DNA of 64,000 bases from Paracyclopina nana (lineage: Eukaryota; Arthropoda; Copepoda; Cyclopoida; Cyclopettidae), in the NCBI GenBank assembly GCA_019096065.1, contig JAGUCH010000001.1:15066001-15130000 (forward strand). The letters run 5' to 3'. This document shows, one piece after another, positions 1-12,200 of this stretch; position 1 is the first letter of the stretch, and each line of letters starts with the position of its first letter. The position numbers were made by a program, and so were the translations under genes. Under the pieces are notes generated by a model. The model was not told the DNA's origin. It saw nothing but the letters and a program-made list of their open reading frames with translations, and searched no databases.

Positions 1-940
1 CCAAAAAGGCAATATTTGCATCCAGACAGCCCCTTCAGCGTGAAACAGCTCCATCAGCAGAGACTCAATGTCTCATTTGAGAAAGTCAAACTCACCAATA
101 ACGAGGCAGACAAAACTGGCCAAGTAAGCTGATACGAGAAATCGATCACGAATTATCCTCACTGTTGAAAATTAAATTTCAGATTATTTTGAACTCAATG
201 CACAAATTCCAGCCTCGAATCCACCTGGTTTTAGTTGATGACTCTTGGAAACCAAATGTTGGCTTTGATTTGGATTCAAATCGATGTAAAACATTTGTGT
301 TTGATCTGACTTCTTTCACCGCGGTGACAGCCTACCAAAATCAGCTCGTAATGACTTACGGATCTTCTTTTGTTTTACCTAGTTGATAATGCATAATGGT
401 TAATTCACTTTCCAGATCACCAAGCTGAAAATTGATAGCAATCCGTTTGCAAAAGGATTCAGGGACTCTTCTAGGTTATCCGAAATAGAAAGGTTTGACA
501 ATTTTTCTGCTACAAAAATGGCTATGAAAATAACCTGTGAATTCAGTTATAGGGAATCTATGGGTAATACTGTCTTCCACACTGATAGGAGGAGAAAGAG
601 TGAAGACTCTGTAATTATACCTTGCAAAAAACCAAAAGAAGAGCGAGCTGCTATCGAGGAGGACTCGAATGAGGAGCCCTCAGAAAATGTAGCTTTGTCT
701 GTGGCAGCTCGACTCCTCTCGGCTCGAGCCCAACTTATACACCAGCAAGTTTTGCTGCAGCAACAAAAGTCCACTGAGTTGATCAATCAAAGCTCACTTT
801 TCATGCAGCAGCACCATCAAAGTGTCGAATCTCAAATGAAGTTTTCTCAAATCATTCAACTTGCTCACCTCCAAGCCTACTTAATGTCACTCGCTTCTTC
901 CAGCGGAGCAACTGCTCAATTGGAAAACCAATCTGAATAA
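1..940 (+). CDS. Tbx20: T-box transcription factor, Tbx20/midline/H15 type (5' end outside window)
   Basis: Three exons are visible: 1-123, 183-347 and 416-940 (stop TAA), with introns of 59 and 68 nt, all in phase. The start lies upstream of the window. The protein is a sequence-specific DNA-binding regulator acting in the nucleus. The visible part of the T-box has the YLHPDSP, LTNN, ILNSMHKFQPR and AVTAYQNQLITKLKIDSNPF blocks. The stretch FAKGFRDSSRLSEIER is what I know from Tbx20 and insect midline/H15, and it separates this gene from Tbx2/3 and Tbx1. The central loop (DDSWKPNVGFDLDSNRCKT) is divergent. After the T-box there is a tail of about 150 residues, rich in Gln, Ser and His with a basic patch (DRRRK, CKKPKEE), not similar to any domain I recognise. 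Family expectation is a role in heart and nervous-system patterning. Confident of T-box, fairly confident of the Tbx20 subfamily. Confidence 0.85.
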
Positions 941-941
941 A
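936..941 (+). promoter_or_regulatory. Poly(A) signal overlapping the T-box stop codon
   Basis: AATAAA overlaps the TAA stop of the T-box gene. If used, the 3' UTR would be only a few tens of bases. Confidence 0.45.
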
Positions 942-1323
942 GAGACTTGATTACAGCCATTCCTGAATCAACATGTGAATCTGATTTATTTAGCAGCGCC
1001 CACCTTTTACTCAATAGTATATCTACGTAGAAGCAAACTCGATTACTAGATAGTATAAGAAGATTGAGCATCTGCCATCTGGTCTTGACAGTGCCTCACT
1101 TCTTCGCTGTGATTGAGAGCATCGCGGTTACTACCCCCAAAAGGTGTGATCAATTGCTACCATTATCTGGGAAATCTTATTAGCCTAAAACACAATCTCG
1201 ATTCAAAGCCTAATCAACTTTTCTATCTGGGTGTAATTGATCCCAGCTACATATTGCTACTACCGCTATGCAGTATGTGATTATAAGTCTATTTGGACTA
1301 GAATTATTGGCATTACACTGATA
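941..1323. other. Convergent intergenic region
   Basis: This spacer lies between the 3' ends of the T-box gene (+) and the calponin-homology gene (-). It holds a minus-strand AATAAA (plus-strand TTTATT at 985-990) that could serve the latter. Nothing else is recognisable. Confidence 0.5.
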
Positions 1324-1982
1324 TCAATCATCATCTTTTCCATCATCTTCAGCATTGAAATCTGCCTGAAAATTCATGAAGCACTACCATTATCATAATT
1401 GATTATTGCTATAAGGGTGATATGGTGGCTACCATTTTCCTGAGCTTTGCCAGACACCTGCAGACCCTCGGAATATTTCTCAGCTCGGTTAGATCCTTGG
1501 TGTGAAACATCTCCTCATCTGGAACCCCGAACTCCTTGATGGCCTCGATCAGCTCTTTGACGCGCGTCTCACTGAACACCTATAGTTAAAATCAAATACG
1601 CTTTCTTTTGCTTTTTCACTACAAGCTTGGGTTTCGTTGCCTTTATGTCATTGGTGGGTACGTCTACGATGTCAATAGGGACCGAATTGAAAACAAGCTG
1701 ATTGAACACCCTGCAAAGGATTTTGCCATCTTGGATCCACTCGTCAAAGTCGACTTTGGGAGGCTCCTGGAGCAAGTTTGCAATCCAATTTGCAGTCTTG
1801 TACTCCAATTGAACGTCACGCTGGAAATAAGCGTAGACAATCCGGATTGTGAAGATTTAGACAATGCCTTCCGGATTTCAGAAATGTGTACTCACTAAAC
1901 GAGGTGGCAAATTAGGATCACTGGGCAAATAGCTCGTGGCTACCTTGATTTTGCCGTCTGATGCTTTCCTTACGGGTTCCAT
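1324..1982 (-). CDS. Small calponin-homology (transgelin/MP20-like) protein
   Basis: Exons on the minus strand: 1982-1896, 1820-1623 (or to 1620), then 1579 onward. The last exon either runs to a TAG at 1409 or is spliced at 1433 (ATG|gtagcc) to a short exon 1365-1324 ending in an acidic tail (ADFNAEDDGKDDD). Both forms are in frame; the spliced form (about 157 residues) uses a 67-nt intron of normal size. The protein is essentially one CH domain: TANWIANLL, then EWIQDGKILCRVFNQL, then a helix with ELIEAIKEFGVPDEEMFHTKDL. This is the pattern of transgelin/calponin-type single CH domains, which bind or scaffold actin. No calponin repeat follows, unlike muscle MP20. The start at ATG 1982 is chosen because the good context AACATGG is there and the domain begins shortly after; an in-frame ATG at 2102 is also possible. 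Confidence 0.7.
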
Positions 1983-2174
1983 GTTACTTCCTGAGTGACT
2001 CCTCGACTCTGAATGACATTGAGAATCTTCAGTTAAGAAACGCTGACATCGTAGCAACATATCACACCGAGTGTGAAAATGCTTTCGACGCTCGCGTTTC
2101 ATGTACTGCTACATTCTATGTGCTGTACAAAAAGGGCATGCAGTTTTTTGACAAGAAAAGGGTGAGGAAGAATT

Positions 2175-2180
2175 TTTATT
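2175..2180 (-). promoter_or_regulatory. Poly(A) signal of the gene at 2189-3349
   Basis: Plus-strand TTTATT gives AATAAA on the minus strand, 9 bases past the stop codon. Confidence 0.45.
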
Positions 2181-2188
2181 TCAAACTT

Positions 2189-3349
2189 CTACAGAATCTT
2201 GTAAGGTGCATAGGTGTAATACTTGGGAGCCGAGTCCAATCTCATATGGAGCCAAAAAATGCCAAGGCCGCAGGTGGACAGATAGACTTTTTTGCCCTTT
2301 TTCTCCACCAGTCGTCGACGCATTTGTTGAGTAGTTTCCAGGAGAAAACTGCGAATCTGATCATCCCTGCCCATGCGAATGAAGTTGGCCAAATGAGTGT
2401 ATACGTCCAGCATGTCCAGGTTGTGCTTGCAAGGAACTACCAATACCGCGTCGTGTCCAAGGTTGGGAAACGATACCACTCCGTTGGAGCACTTTTTGAA
2501 GTACTTATCAAAATACCTGTGGAGTAGCGGCCACATTGATGAGAATATAATGATGCCTTCATTTCCAAATTACCTACCCTGGCTGAGGATCGGCGTTGAT
2601 GAATTCTCTGGCGGCCAGAAGGACAAATTCGAATGTTGTGTAATTGAGGGAATCAATCGTGACCGGAGGAGTCTCGAAGAAGTAGGGAGACATGTCCATA
2701 TCGCTGAAAGATTGTAGGCCTCTCCTCAGTACGTCGGTGAAATCATCGAGGAATTCCATGTTGCTCTCAAGTTTCGCGAGGAACTCGCCAAATGTGAGTG
2801 GCTTGTCTTGATTCGCCTTGTCGACAACTTGAAACTTTTTAACTTTTCGCCCTTCTTCAGTGTATGAAGTCTCGATGGAAACAAAATGATAATCCGGAAA
2901 CGGAGTACGTTGCACCTACAGCACAAAAAAGAACCAACATATACACATCTCCTATTAAATCCGGAATGATATTTGCTAAAAATATGAACCTCAAATTTGG
3001 TCTCTGTGTCCACCTCTGGAGGCAAATCAATGAATAAACTGATGGATTTCGACTCTTTCGCCAACTCCATTGTTGGTTGATTGTTGGCAGCTTTGGGTAG
3101 GAACTGGATACACACAAAGGTCCAGAAAAACACTGTGAGGATTATGCCTAGTGTGGATTGGAATCTGCACCAACGCCACAACAATCCCATGAGAAAAGCT
3201 GATTTTGAAGCCTGCAGCTGCTGTGTAGTTGAAGATGTAGAAGGCCCATTGAAAATGGGTGCAGGTGACCTAGGTCTGGATGGGCTTTGTGAGGTATCCA
3301 GGATTATTGACTTGTCGTTGCGCGAGCCCAGAATTTGGTATAATGCCAT
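2189..3349 (-). CDS. Membrane-anchored protein of an uncharacterised conserved family (DUF6940-like)
   Basis: Three exons (3349-2990, 2915-2578, 2516-2189) join in phase to 341 residues. Residues 1-50 are Ser/Pro-rich and cytoplasmic-looking. One hydrophobic segment follows (about 55-80, STLGIILTVFFWTFVCIQFL), suggesting a single-pass anchor. The rest is a globular domain with the blocks SPYFFETPPVT, VVSFPNLGHDAVLVVPC and STCGLGIFWLHMRLDSAPKYY near the C-terminus. From memory these match a family of unknown function found in bacteria and eukaryotes (Pfam DUF6940, recalled and not checked); the FPNL, GLG.WLH.R.DS.PKYY blocks are the diagnostic part. The membrane anchor in front of the domain is not something I recall for bacterial members. 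Function is unknown and I do not assign one. The neighbour at 4571 is divergently transcribed. Confidence 0.72.
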
Positions 3350-4570
3350 TCTGTCATAATGGTCAGCTCACGTTTTCTTTTCACAATTTCAACTACACGT
3401 ACAACTGCTGAAAAATCAAAGCACTTTTCTGACATGTTCACTGTGCATTTCCTTGTAGCAGCTGAATACAATTTACAAGGCTCTGCTGTTCTAGTAAAAG
3501 CTCAAATTACCTGATTTTTTTTGGTAGGCGGATGGTTGCAGCTTTTGCGACTGCTACTACACTAGCTTCTATATTAAGCTAGGCTAAATAAATTCACGTG
3601 GTGTCAGGTTTGCTTAGCACAAAATTTCCTATATGGTTGAATTGGGAAGAACAGTTGTCCGGTGTCGATAAAATCTGGTGAAAACACAGCCGATTGACTT
3701 ATGGCATTTGGGAGGGCTGACACAAAAACTCTTCAAATGCAGCCGTTTTTACGGCTTGTTCATATGTCCTCTGTCATACCTATATTATAAAAGGCTTTTC
3801 ATGCGCATATCATCTCTTTACAAGGTTCCTTTTATAAGCGAAAATTAATTAGAGTGAGCACGCAACCTACATACTGTGAATCAAAAAGCTGCGTGTGCTT
3901 TTACTAAACTAAATACTTTTAAAAGAGTCAGCTGTGAAGCATATAGTAAAGCTAAGCAAAAAGTGTGACACATAGTTGAATATTTTTTAATCAATCATAC
4001 TATGAACTGCTATGACACTTGACACTTACTTCCTACCGGCTTATCACATAGGCTACCGTAAGCTCTTGAATATAAGCAGATATATACTATGCATTGAATT
4101 ACCGAATCTCGGTTTCATCCCAAGGTCAGGGAGGGCTTTAATTCAAGCAGCTTTTATATCATTGTCGTAGAATTTTCTGCAATTTCCAATTTATTAAGAA
4201 ATTAGCTTTATATTATGTTAAAGCAGGCTTCAGATATTTACAAAAAATATGTTTACCAGGAAAGAGGACTTGCTTTAGTTCACTTGCAGTATTTTAGTCA
4301 AAATGTGGTGCATTGCTAAGCCAAGAAGATGTAGAAATTCAATACTTCTAAAGATGCTATGAATTTAATTGATGGAGACTCTGTATGAAAGAAAAGCTAT
4401 GCGACGAATAAGCAGAAGAAGTTTGAACTTGAGCATTCTCATTTGAACTGCTTTCACCTTCATTTATTGCCTGGAAAGTCGAGCTATACACCCACTCTAT
4501 AACGCTTTGGCACGCGTGCTTATAGGAAAAGTCAGGACACATTTGCAACACAACATGTATTAGTACTACG
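3350..4570. other. Intergenic region between divergent genes
   Basis: This 1.2-kb AT-rich spacer separates the starts of the minus-strand gene at 3349 and the plus-strand kinase at 4571. Both promoters should lie here, but no TATA box or other motif stands out clearly. No coding potential is seen. Confidence 0.5.
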
Positions 4571-5685
4571 ATGGAGGACATCAAGAGAAAAGCTGTGAGA
4601 AAAACCCTCAAGCACGCAAAGGCTGTGATTCACCCAAGGACTGATCATGAAGAACTCAAAGTTGACCTGCCCGAAATTGTACCAATCAAGCTGAGCTACA
4701 AAAAGTATTCTGAGCCCATCGGCAACGGCCGATTTGGCATTGTTTTTTGCGCCAAAATCCTCGACATCGTTGCCAAAGATCCTAGGCCCAAGTCATTGCT
4801 ACAAACCGACTATTTGGTGGCTGTGAAGTCGACTGTTCTCAAGTCGAAACATCCAAAGGAGTTGGTGATTCTCCAGAAGCTGAACCACCACAATGTGGTC
4901 AAGCTGCTGATGTATCACAAGACTGACAAAGAATTGCATTTCTTTTTTGAAAAAATGGCTTGCACGCTGTTACAAAGGCTGGAAACGAGTGGGCCGTTCG
5001 GCCTTGAAGAAGCTTTGTGGTTGGCACTTCAATTGTTCAGAGCACTGGATTACCTGGAAGAAGCCTCTATTATCCACAGGGATATAAAGCCATCTAATAT
5101 TCTGCTCAATGAAACATGCAGGCAGCTCAAAGTGTGTGATTTCGGATGTGCCACTCAACTGATGGTAGCCGATGAGACTGCAGAGCATCATCGCAAATTT
5201 TCAACCTACATGTGCTCAAGATTCTACCGAGCTCCGGAGTTGATCCTGGGCAATGACAACTATGATTTCAAAATTGACATTTGGAGTGCTGGCTGCGTAG
5301 TAGCCGAAATGCTGACTGCAAGGTGATCTTGTTTTTATCAATAGAATCCAAGATTTTTAAAATGCTTTTCTACAGGCCACTCTTCCGAGGGGAAAATGCT
5401 GTTGATCAGCTCGTCGAGATAGTGTCAATACTAGGCCCCATGTCGGCTGATGACATAGCTTGCATGAAAATTCCAGATGATGGATTCTGCTCTGCCTTCG
5501 CTGACCTTATTACCGAGCAGAATTTGGCCAAATCTCTGCCCACGCTGGCTGACCGACTACGTGTCCAGATGGGCATACATGTAGATCCTTCAGTGCTGCA
5601 GCTTTTGCAAAACATCTTCAAATACATTCCTAGTGACAGGTGGAATTCGGAGCAAATTATCTCCTACATCGAGTGGAATGCTTAG
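4571..5685 (+). CDS. Divergent GSK3-like serine/threonine kinase
   Basis: Two exons (4571-5322 and 5376-5685, intron 53 nt) encode 353 residues, a CMGC kinase of the GSK3 branch. All catalytic residues are present: glycine loop IGNGRFG (50-56), Lys86 in VAVK, Glu97, HRDIKPSN (169-176), CDFG (189-192) and CSRFYRAPE (215-223). The activation-loop Tyr213 corresponds to the autophosphorylated Tyr of GSK3. The VDQLVEI..ILG helix that binds Axin or FRAT in GSK3 is conserved. Departures from GSK3: no N-terminal inhibitory Ser motif, an insertion between strands 2 and 3 (about 61-80), a longer activation loop, and two changes in the pocket that reads primed substrates (GSK3beta Arg96 is Lys96 here, Lys205 is Thr195). 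With one intron and strong divergence, it resembles lineage-specific GSK3 duplicates such as the fly testis gene gasket. That comparison is inference. Confidence 0.88.
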
Positions 5686-6299
5686 AAACGCAACATCGAT
5701 ATTTATTTCTGAAACTTTGTTGATGAATGCAGCAGTCATTTGTCCTATGTAGCATAATTAAGTACAATCATTATAATTGTGGGGGCGGCGGAGGGCGGGA
5801 CGAAAAATAAAGCCAATTAGACTAGGAACTTGTTTCAAACGCAATGCTATGTAAACGATTTTTGGCATATGGTTGTTTTTCTCTTTGGCAACGCAGACTT
5901 TACCAGTTCTGATCTTCGGCCGGATCGGCCTTCAAAAAAACTGGGTGGACAGTGGTATAATACATAAGTGACTTTTTGGCACACAACTAACTTGGTCAAT
6001 GTATTTTGTAGAATAATGGGTCATCTCAAATGGGGTGGTGAAAAACTTGAGCTTTTGTATGAATATGGTAGACATCAATATTGATGAATCATAGGAGGGT
6101 GACACATTTGTTGTTGAAGAAAATACGATCTTTGCCGATGGGGATGTCGAGAGAAAGAGAGAGCTAACTACTGGAATTAGTATGATAGTGTTGACTAGAA
6201 TTACACACGTACTAGATAAAAGTTTGTACACACTTAGAGAATTATACGTAGTAGCCAAGAACTAGTTTGTTAGTGGGGCGGCTGCGGATGTGGGGTGTT
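5686..6299. other. Convergent 3' intergenic region
   Basis: This region separates the stop codons of the GSK3-like kinase (+) and NOL4 (-) and should contain both 3' UTRs. A G-rich tract (gggggcggcggagggcggg) at 5781-5799 precedes the kinase poly(A) signal. No coding exon is recognisable. Confidence 0.5.
5806..5811 (+). promoter_or_regulatory. Poly(A) signal of the GSK3-like gene
   Basis: AATAAA lies 120 bases after the stop codon, just past a G-rich stretch (5781-5800). Confidence 0.5.
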
Positions 6300-9200
6300 T
6301 TATAGTTTTGGCTGGATCTGGAGCAAATGTTCGAGTTCATCTGCAGATCTGAGAAGAAACGCTGCGGACTCGCGGTAGCCTGTGACCAGTTGCCTGACTG
6401 CGGCTGTTTCTGTGGCATTCAACTTGTGGTTCAACAGGGGCTGCTTTTTCAGCGAATCCATACTGGGTCCTGTAAATATCATAAGAAGAAGAAGAATGAC
6501 ATTGTCATGCATATTCTCAATCCGGAGAAAATTACCATTCTGGAGGGTAGATGATTGGTTCTGGAGCAATCCAGCAGTGGGTGGGAATGAGGCGTTGCCA
6601 TTGGCTTGCCCGAAAGACTGTCTGTACAAAGATGTGCCATTGAGGCCAGGAAATCCCCCGGAAGTGGGGGTGACTGACATGGGCTGTGATGAAGCGGCGG
6701 AGGTCATGACAGAGGTCAAAGTTGTGGAGCCGTGCTGCGAGGCTGCGGCCTGCAGCAGCGATGCGAGCTGCTCGGGCTTGTACTCGGTCTTGAAGGGTCG
6801 GCCCGAATCCGTCACGGCGGACATGTTTGGGAAAAGCGAGGACACAGAGGACGAGGTCGCGTGGGTGGTGGCTGCGAGGACATCAACGATGCTCGGGGTG
6901 GATGCCATGACTGGCATGGGCTGCGAGATGGGCTCGAGGCCCATTCTCATGCGTTTGGCGTTCTCCGACTCGTTCTCGCAAGCTCGGGCCAAAAGCTGCT
7001 CGGCTTGCACACTCGTCAAATGCGGTGGGGTAGGGCGGGCCTGCAAAATGAAAGCGTTCCATTTATCACTCTCCAAATGAAGGAGATTCATTATGAGGCG
7101 CTCACGTTTGATCCGTCTAGGCCAGCTTGCTCCCTGGATCGCTTGGTTCGCCGGCACGACTTCAAGTAAGTCCTGATCCTTTTTCGAGCCCTTGAAGCAT
7201 ATTCGGGAAACTGTCGAGTGCACGAGTCAATAATGGCTTGAATTTTCTCCTTTGGTTGCTTTGAAATGGGCACGTGCCTATCCAGGTTTTCATCAACAAA
7301 CAAACGCACAAACATCTAAAGGTACAACAGGAAATTAATAGGCTGGCCGTTCTGAAATCAGAATTGATCTTACGTTAAAAGCTTTCAATTTCTCGGGGTC
7401 CCCACAAGGGATTCCATCCAATTTGTCTTCGTCATCATCGTCGTCATCGTCTTCATCTTTGGCTCCATTAGAAGATGCGTCATCTTGGCAAGAGTTATCT
7501 GGCGTTTGGTCAGAGAGGCCGGGGCTCTATACAACAAGAGCATTTTAAAGCTGGGCCAATTAAGTACAGAAAAAATTGTCTTACGTTAGATCCTCCGTTT
7601 TGTCCGTTTTGCGCCAGCAAGCCCGCCAAGTGACCCGTTACCCCGGCGGCCGTCCCGTTAAATCCACCCCAACAGGGAGCTGATGACCCATTATTTCCTC
7701 CATGCTCGTTGTCCTCTCTTTTCGAATTTTCATTCTCGTCATTGTCTGACTTGTCGACATTAGACTGCAACACAATCATGACATTATTAGAATTTTTTTC
7801 GTTCATCAAAGAAGCCGAACAGTTTTATAGAATGATGTCATAACTTTGAATTTTGAATGGCTGCATACCTTGGCCACTTTACTTAACATAGAAGTACTGG
7901 ACCTAGAGGGATGGCTATCTTTTCTTTTCGAACTCATACTGTTTGAAAGCACTGTATTTTGATAGTATTTTAGGCGGGTATTTAGTAGCCTGTCTGTCTG
8001 TCACATTCGAGCTGTCTTCAGTTTCAGCTGTGGTCCCTCTATATGAGTCACAAGGAAAGGTTCATTCCTTGCAGCACACACACACACACACAAGCATCAG
8101 CTTTTGGGAGAAAGGGGGCCACGTTTCAAGAGAGCAGAGAGAGGTGGAAAGCCGGCTGTGAGGCTGCAATCCAGTTGCAGCAGCCTCTGAGGCTGCGGCG
8201 GCCTCTTGCTCTCCGTGCTTATTTCTGTCCTAGGGGTGCATGACTGGAAGACCCTCAAGGAACTGAGATGGTATGCTACTAGCCAGCCAGAACCTGCCAA
8301 CACTCAGTCCATGCAGCCAATTTAGAAAGTCGTACCGAAAAGTTGCCATACATTATTGCTAACTTATTCAAATGTGCCTATAATAGCTATACCTAAGAAA
8401 TGGGCTGTTAGAAAATAGTTGGTTTAAAAGGATCGCATTCAGAAAACACTACATAGGATATGCTAGACGCGCTTTCTATTGGTTCTGGCACGATCTACTT
8501 TCTCTTTTCCCAGCCTGTATCTGGTATTCGTTTCTCAATGTATTCTCTAAAGCATAGTATGCTGGTCATATTTAAGAAAAAGATCACAATATCTGGATCA
8601 GAATCTCAATCATGACTCAATTTTCCAACCATCAAAATCAAAAATGTTAAATTCGGTCTTAATGTCTTAGAATATAAGAATGAATAGAATGTGAACTTTA
8701 TCTGGTGGATTGCGTTGAAGATATGTCGCAGTCTTTAAACGACACGAATTTGAATCTTACGCAACAATTGTAGGATGATACTAATTGCGTCGACGAAAGG
8801 TTGCGTGACTTGCGCTCACATCTTTGCGTTAGAAAGCTGCGCCGCATTTTATGAAAGCTACACACAATTTAAGATTGCGATCCCAATAAAACCGGATTTC
8901 GTCAAAAAATGCACAAATACTGAAATCAGCCATCATTTAGTTCAAAAAGTTCGTCTTTGTTTCAGGGATGTCCATTTATGGAAAACCTTGAAGAGGGACC
9001 TTTGAGAAGAAGACATCAAAAATGGGAAATAACCTTTCTAACGTGACCGCATGAGCTCTGTAAAGTTTTTGAGGACAACTTTTACCTCCAATCCGTGGTG
9101 ATGGTGATTGTAAGCCTGATCGAATCCGGCCGCCAAGCCAAAAGCCCGCATCCTCCGTAGGTATGTGGAAGTAATGGGCAAACTGAGGTCAATATCCTGT

Positions 9201-12200
9201 CCATTTCCATTCGCTGCTCCCATCTTTTGCAGAGATCCATTGAGCAAAACTGACGCAGGATGCGAGGAACTTTGCAGCAGCGCGGCTTGCGTGGCCAACA
9301 ACTGGGAATGGGGGTGAGCGGCATTGACCAGCAACGAGGTGCGAGCCTGTTGCATTGACCGTAGACTGTGCATGGCAGCCATGGCTTGCGACAGGGCCGC
9401 GGCTGCGGATGGGGTCATGAGCTTGCCATTGTTCAGCCCGTTGTTGTTCTGCAGCAGGGGTGACATGGTCAGTGGCGGGCTGTGCTCCGAGTCGGCTGTA
9501 GCTGTATCCGACTCCGCATCACCGCCAATGGAGTCCTTGCTGCTCATCACGTCCTTGTTCTAAGAGTAATTGAGTTGATTTTTAAAAAGTACAAGATATG
9601 GGTGAAAGCCGCTTCACCTGTTGGTTGGCGTTCTTTGGCGGCCTCCCCCCTCCGTGGGACTCGAGAGAATTCTTCCTCTGGCAATCAATGCAGTAAAGTA
9701 GAAATTTGGAAATGGCTTCCCTTGGGATGAAGGCATATTGATCCGCCACCTATTGTATAGAAGAGAACAGAAAAAAATGAGCGTTTGGCAGGAGAAAAGG
9801 CATTTTGAAGTAAGTAGTATGATGCGTGGATTTACGTCCGCGCGCGCAACGGAGCCGTAATAAGTGCGTGTACCTGCTTTTATGGTACACCACTACAAAA
9901 GCACTTAGTGGATATGGCTGTGTCCCTCAAAGCTCTGCTCTTAGATGTAAGTGGCAGCATGATGATATTAACAACTACTCCTCTCTTAAGATCCCAGTAG
10001 ATCCCTTAAAGTAAATCTGCGGCGCGAGCAGCTTGCGCCACGTCTGTACACCAAAAAATAACACTGCTGCAAATTAATTTTATAAGAGGGCCACTTGTAG
10101 AAGCAGCGGCTAGCTCTCCCTTCATATTTGGGTGCTGCAACAACTCATGACAGAGCTCTAGGGAGTTTTTATTATTGTGGTGGTTTTGTGCTCTTTTGTG
10201 ATATGTGTGAGTGTACATAGCGTGACTCCTCTCATGTCTTCTTGCCGCTGATGATGATGCTCTAGAGGATGTAAAAATGACGGCTAAGTGGATGGCAGGC
10301 TAGAAAACAACCCACGTTGCTCATAACGAGCAGAGGCTTTGTGAAAGCAAAAACCAGCATAAATATACCTGGATACAGAAACACTTGTGACCCCACTAGG
10401 ATTAGTAAAGACCAAACTACACTAATTTCTGTCCGCAGTTACTGATGATGCGAATGAACTCGTAAATGTAACGTAAGCTGATGTGCATAGATTGAAGCAG
10501 GATCAAACTTACGGCTCTGTATGTCCGCTTTTGTCCACAGTGCTTTCCAGCTCTTCCCCTGATTTGAGTGTCTCCAGCAGCCTCCACGTGCACAGAGTAG
10601 ATGATGTCGAAGAATTGCTCCACCATGGCAACCTTTTTGTACACAAAGTGAACCTTTCCATCCATTGTCTGAAAAGTAGAAGAAAATTGTAATTTGTCCA
10701 GCTTTCTACGACGACATGTCTTGGCCAACAACTACATGTTAATTTGATAGCCGCAAGATGGACATTCTTCCTCTGTAGCAGAAGAATAGGGAAGTAGACA
10801 AGACAGACGGCAGGTATTATTTCTTTCGCATTGTCGTGACGACATCTGAATTTGGAGCATTCAACCGAACCGGGATTATATTTTTTCCCGAGGTGAAAGC
10901 AACCGTGCTACAAGTTGAGCACTTCAAATAACCATCAATAATCTTAAGTGCGCGAGGAAAAAAGTTTACAAGCCACTCTCTGCGGCAAAAAACTGGGCTG
11001 ATCATATCTTCTTGTCAGCTGGCTTTCTGGTGTGTCTGAAGTTTTCACGAGGTGCGAGCATATGTAGTGATAGTGGAAGAACCTCGCTCTGAGGGCATGC
11101 ATGCATGACGAAGTGGATTATATTCAGCCTGCGTCTTCTTATCTTCTCAAGTTTCCGAAAGAGCTCTACTGGGACGGTTTATACTGGGGCCCTCGAACGA
11201 GTCCCAGCAGACTTATGTTCATACTCGGCCCACATATCCCACCATATACATGGAGGAGCCAACAGGTGGCCCATCCACAAAGCTGTTGCTTCTAGGACGA
11301 CGACTACACTGCGCCAAACACTCGCAAGATTGATGATGCCACCATTTGGCATAAGAATGAACCAGCCGAGAAAAGATTGCTTTCTCCATTTTTTTTTGTG
11401 CGGCTGCAAACCTCGTTTCTGCCATATGTTCGCGCACTAGGTAACGGCATTTTGAGTGCAGATGTCAAACAATAACTTTCATTTGATTGGACTTTGTGCT
11501 GCATGTGCGAGAGCAGTGAAGGCATTAAAGGCAGGACTCAGCATAGCATGCAATCACACTCTGTGTAAGCAAAAGATCAAAGGGGCTCGCGCCAATGCCA
11601 ATGGGTTGTTGCTATTTCTACATGTGGCACACACAAGCAAGCAAGCAGCAGACGATGGTGCCCTTTGAATGGCCTCAATGAACACAATGAAAGTTACTTT
11701 GACTTGGGGTTGGTGTCCAGGACTGGACAAAAACCAATTTCCACCTTTGTCCATCAGTAAATGGTCCCTTCGGTGCCACAAAAGTGCGCAATTTCATGGG
11801 ACATATGATGACTTGGAGAAAGTTCTCCTCTATTTTGGCCGTCGTGTGGCCAGCTATCTCGAGGACGAGGAGAAGCAATAAGACTTGTCGGTGGGACTTC
11901 TTGATGGCCAAAGAAGGGCAAACAAGTGCTATGCAATGTGTTTGCTGTACCGCACTAGCCCTCGACCGAAATCGAGGCTTGCAATTCAACCTGTCCATTT
12001 TTGTATTGCTCAGCATTTCACTTTGATATCTTAGATGTGTAAGGGCCTATGTGGAGAAGATGCTTCCACGTTTTTCGGTCGTGCACCAATTCCAAGCTGT
12101 ATGCGTGGGATAATTTAAAAGAAGCATTGCGGTCAACGGTCATTGTCGCTGCTGTCCTGCGCATGGTGGTGTTGAGGGGGAAAAGAAATGGACTCTGGCC

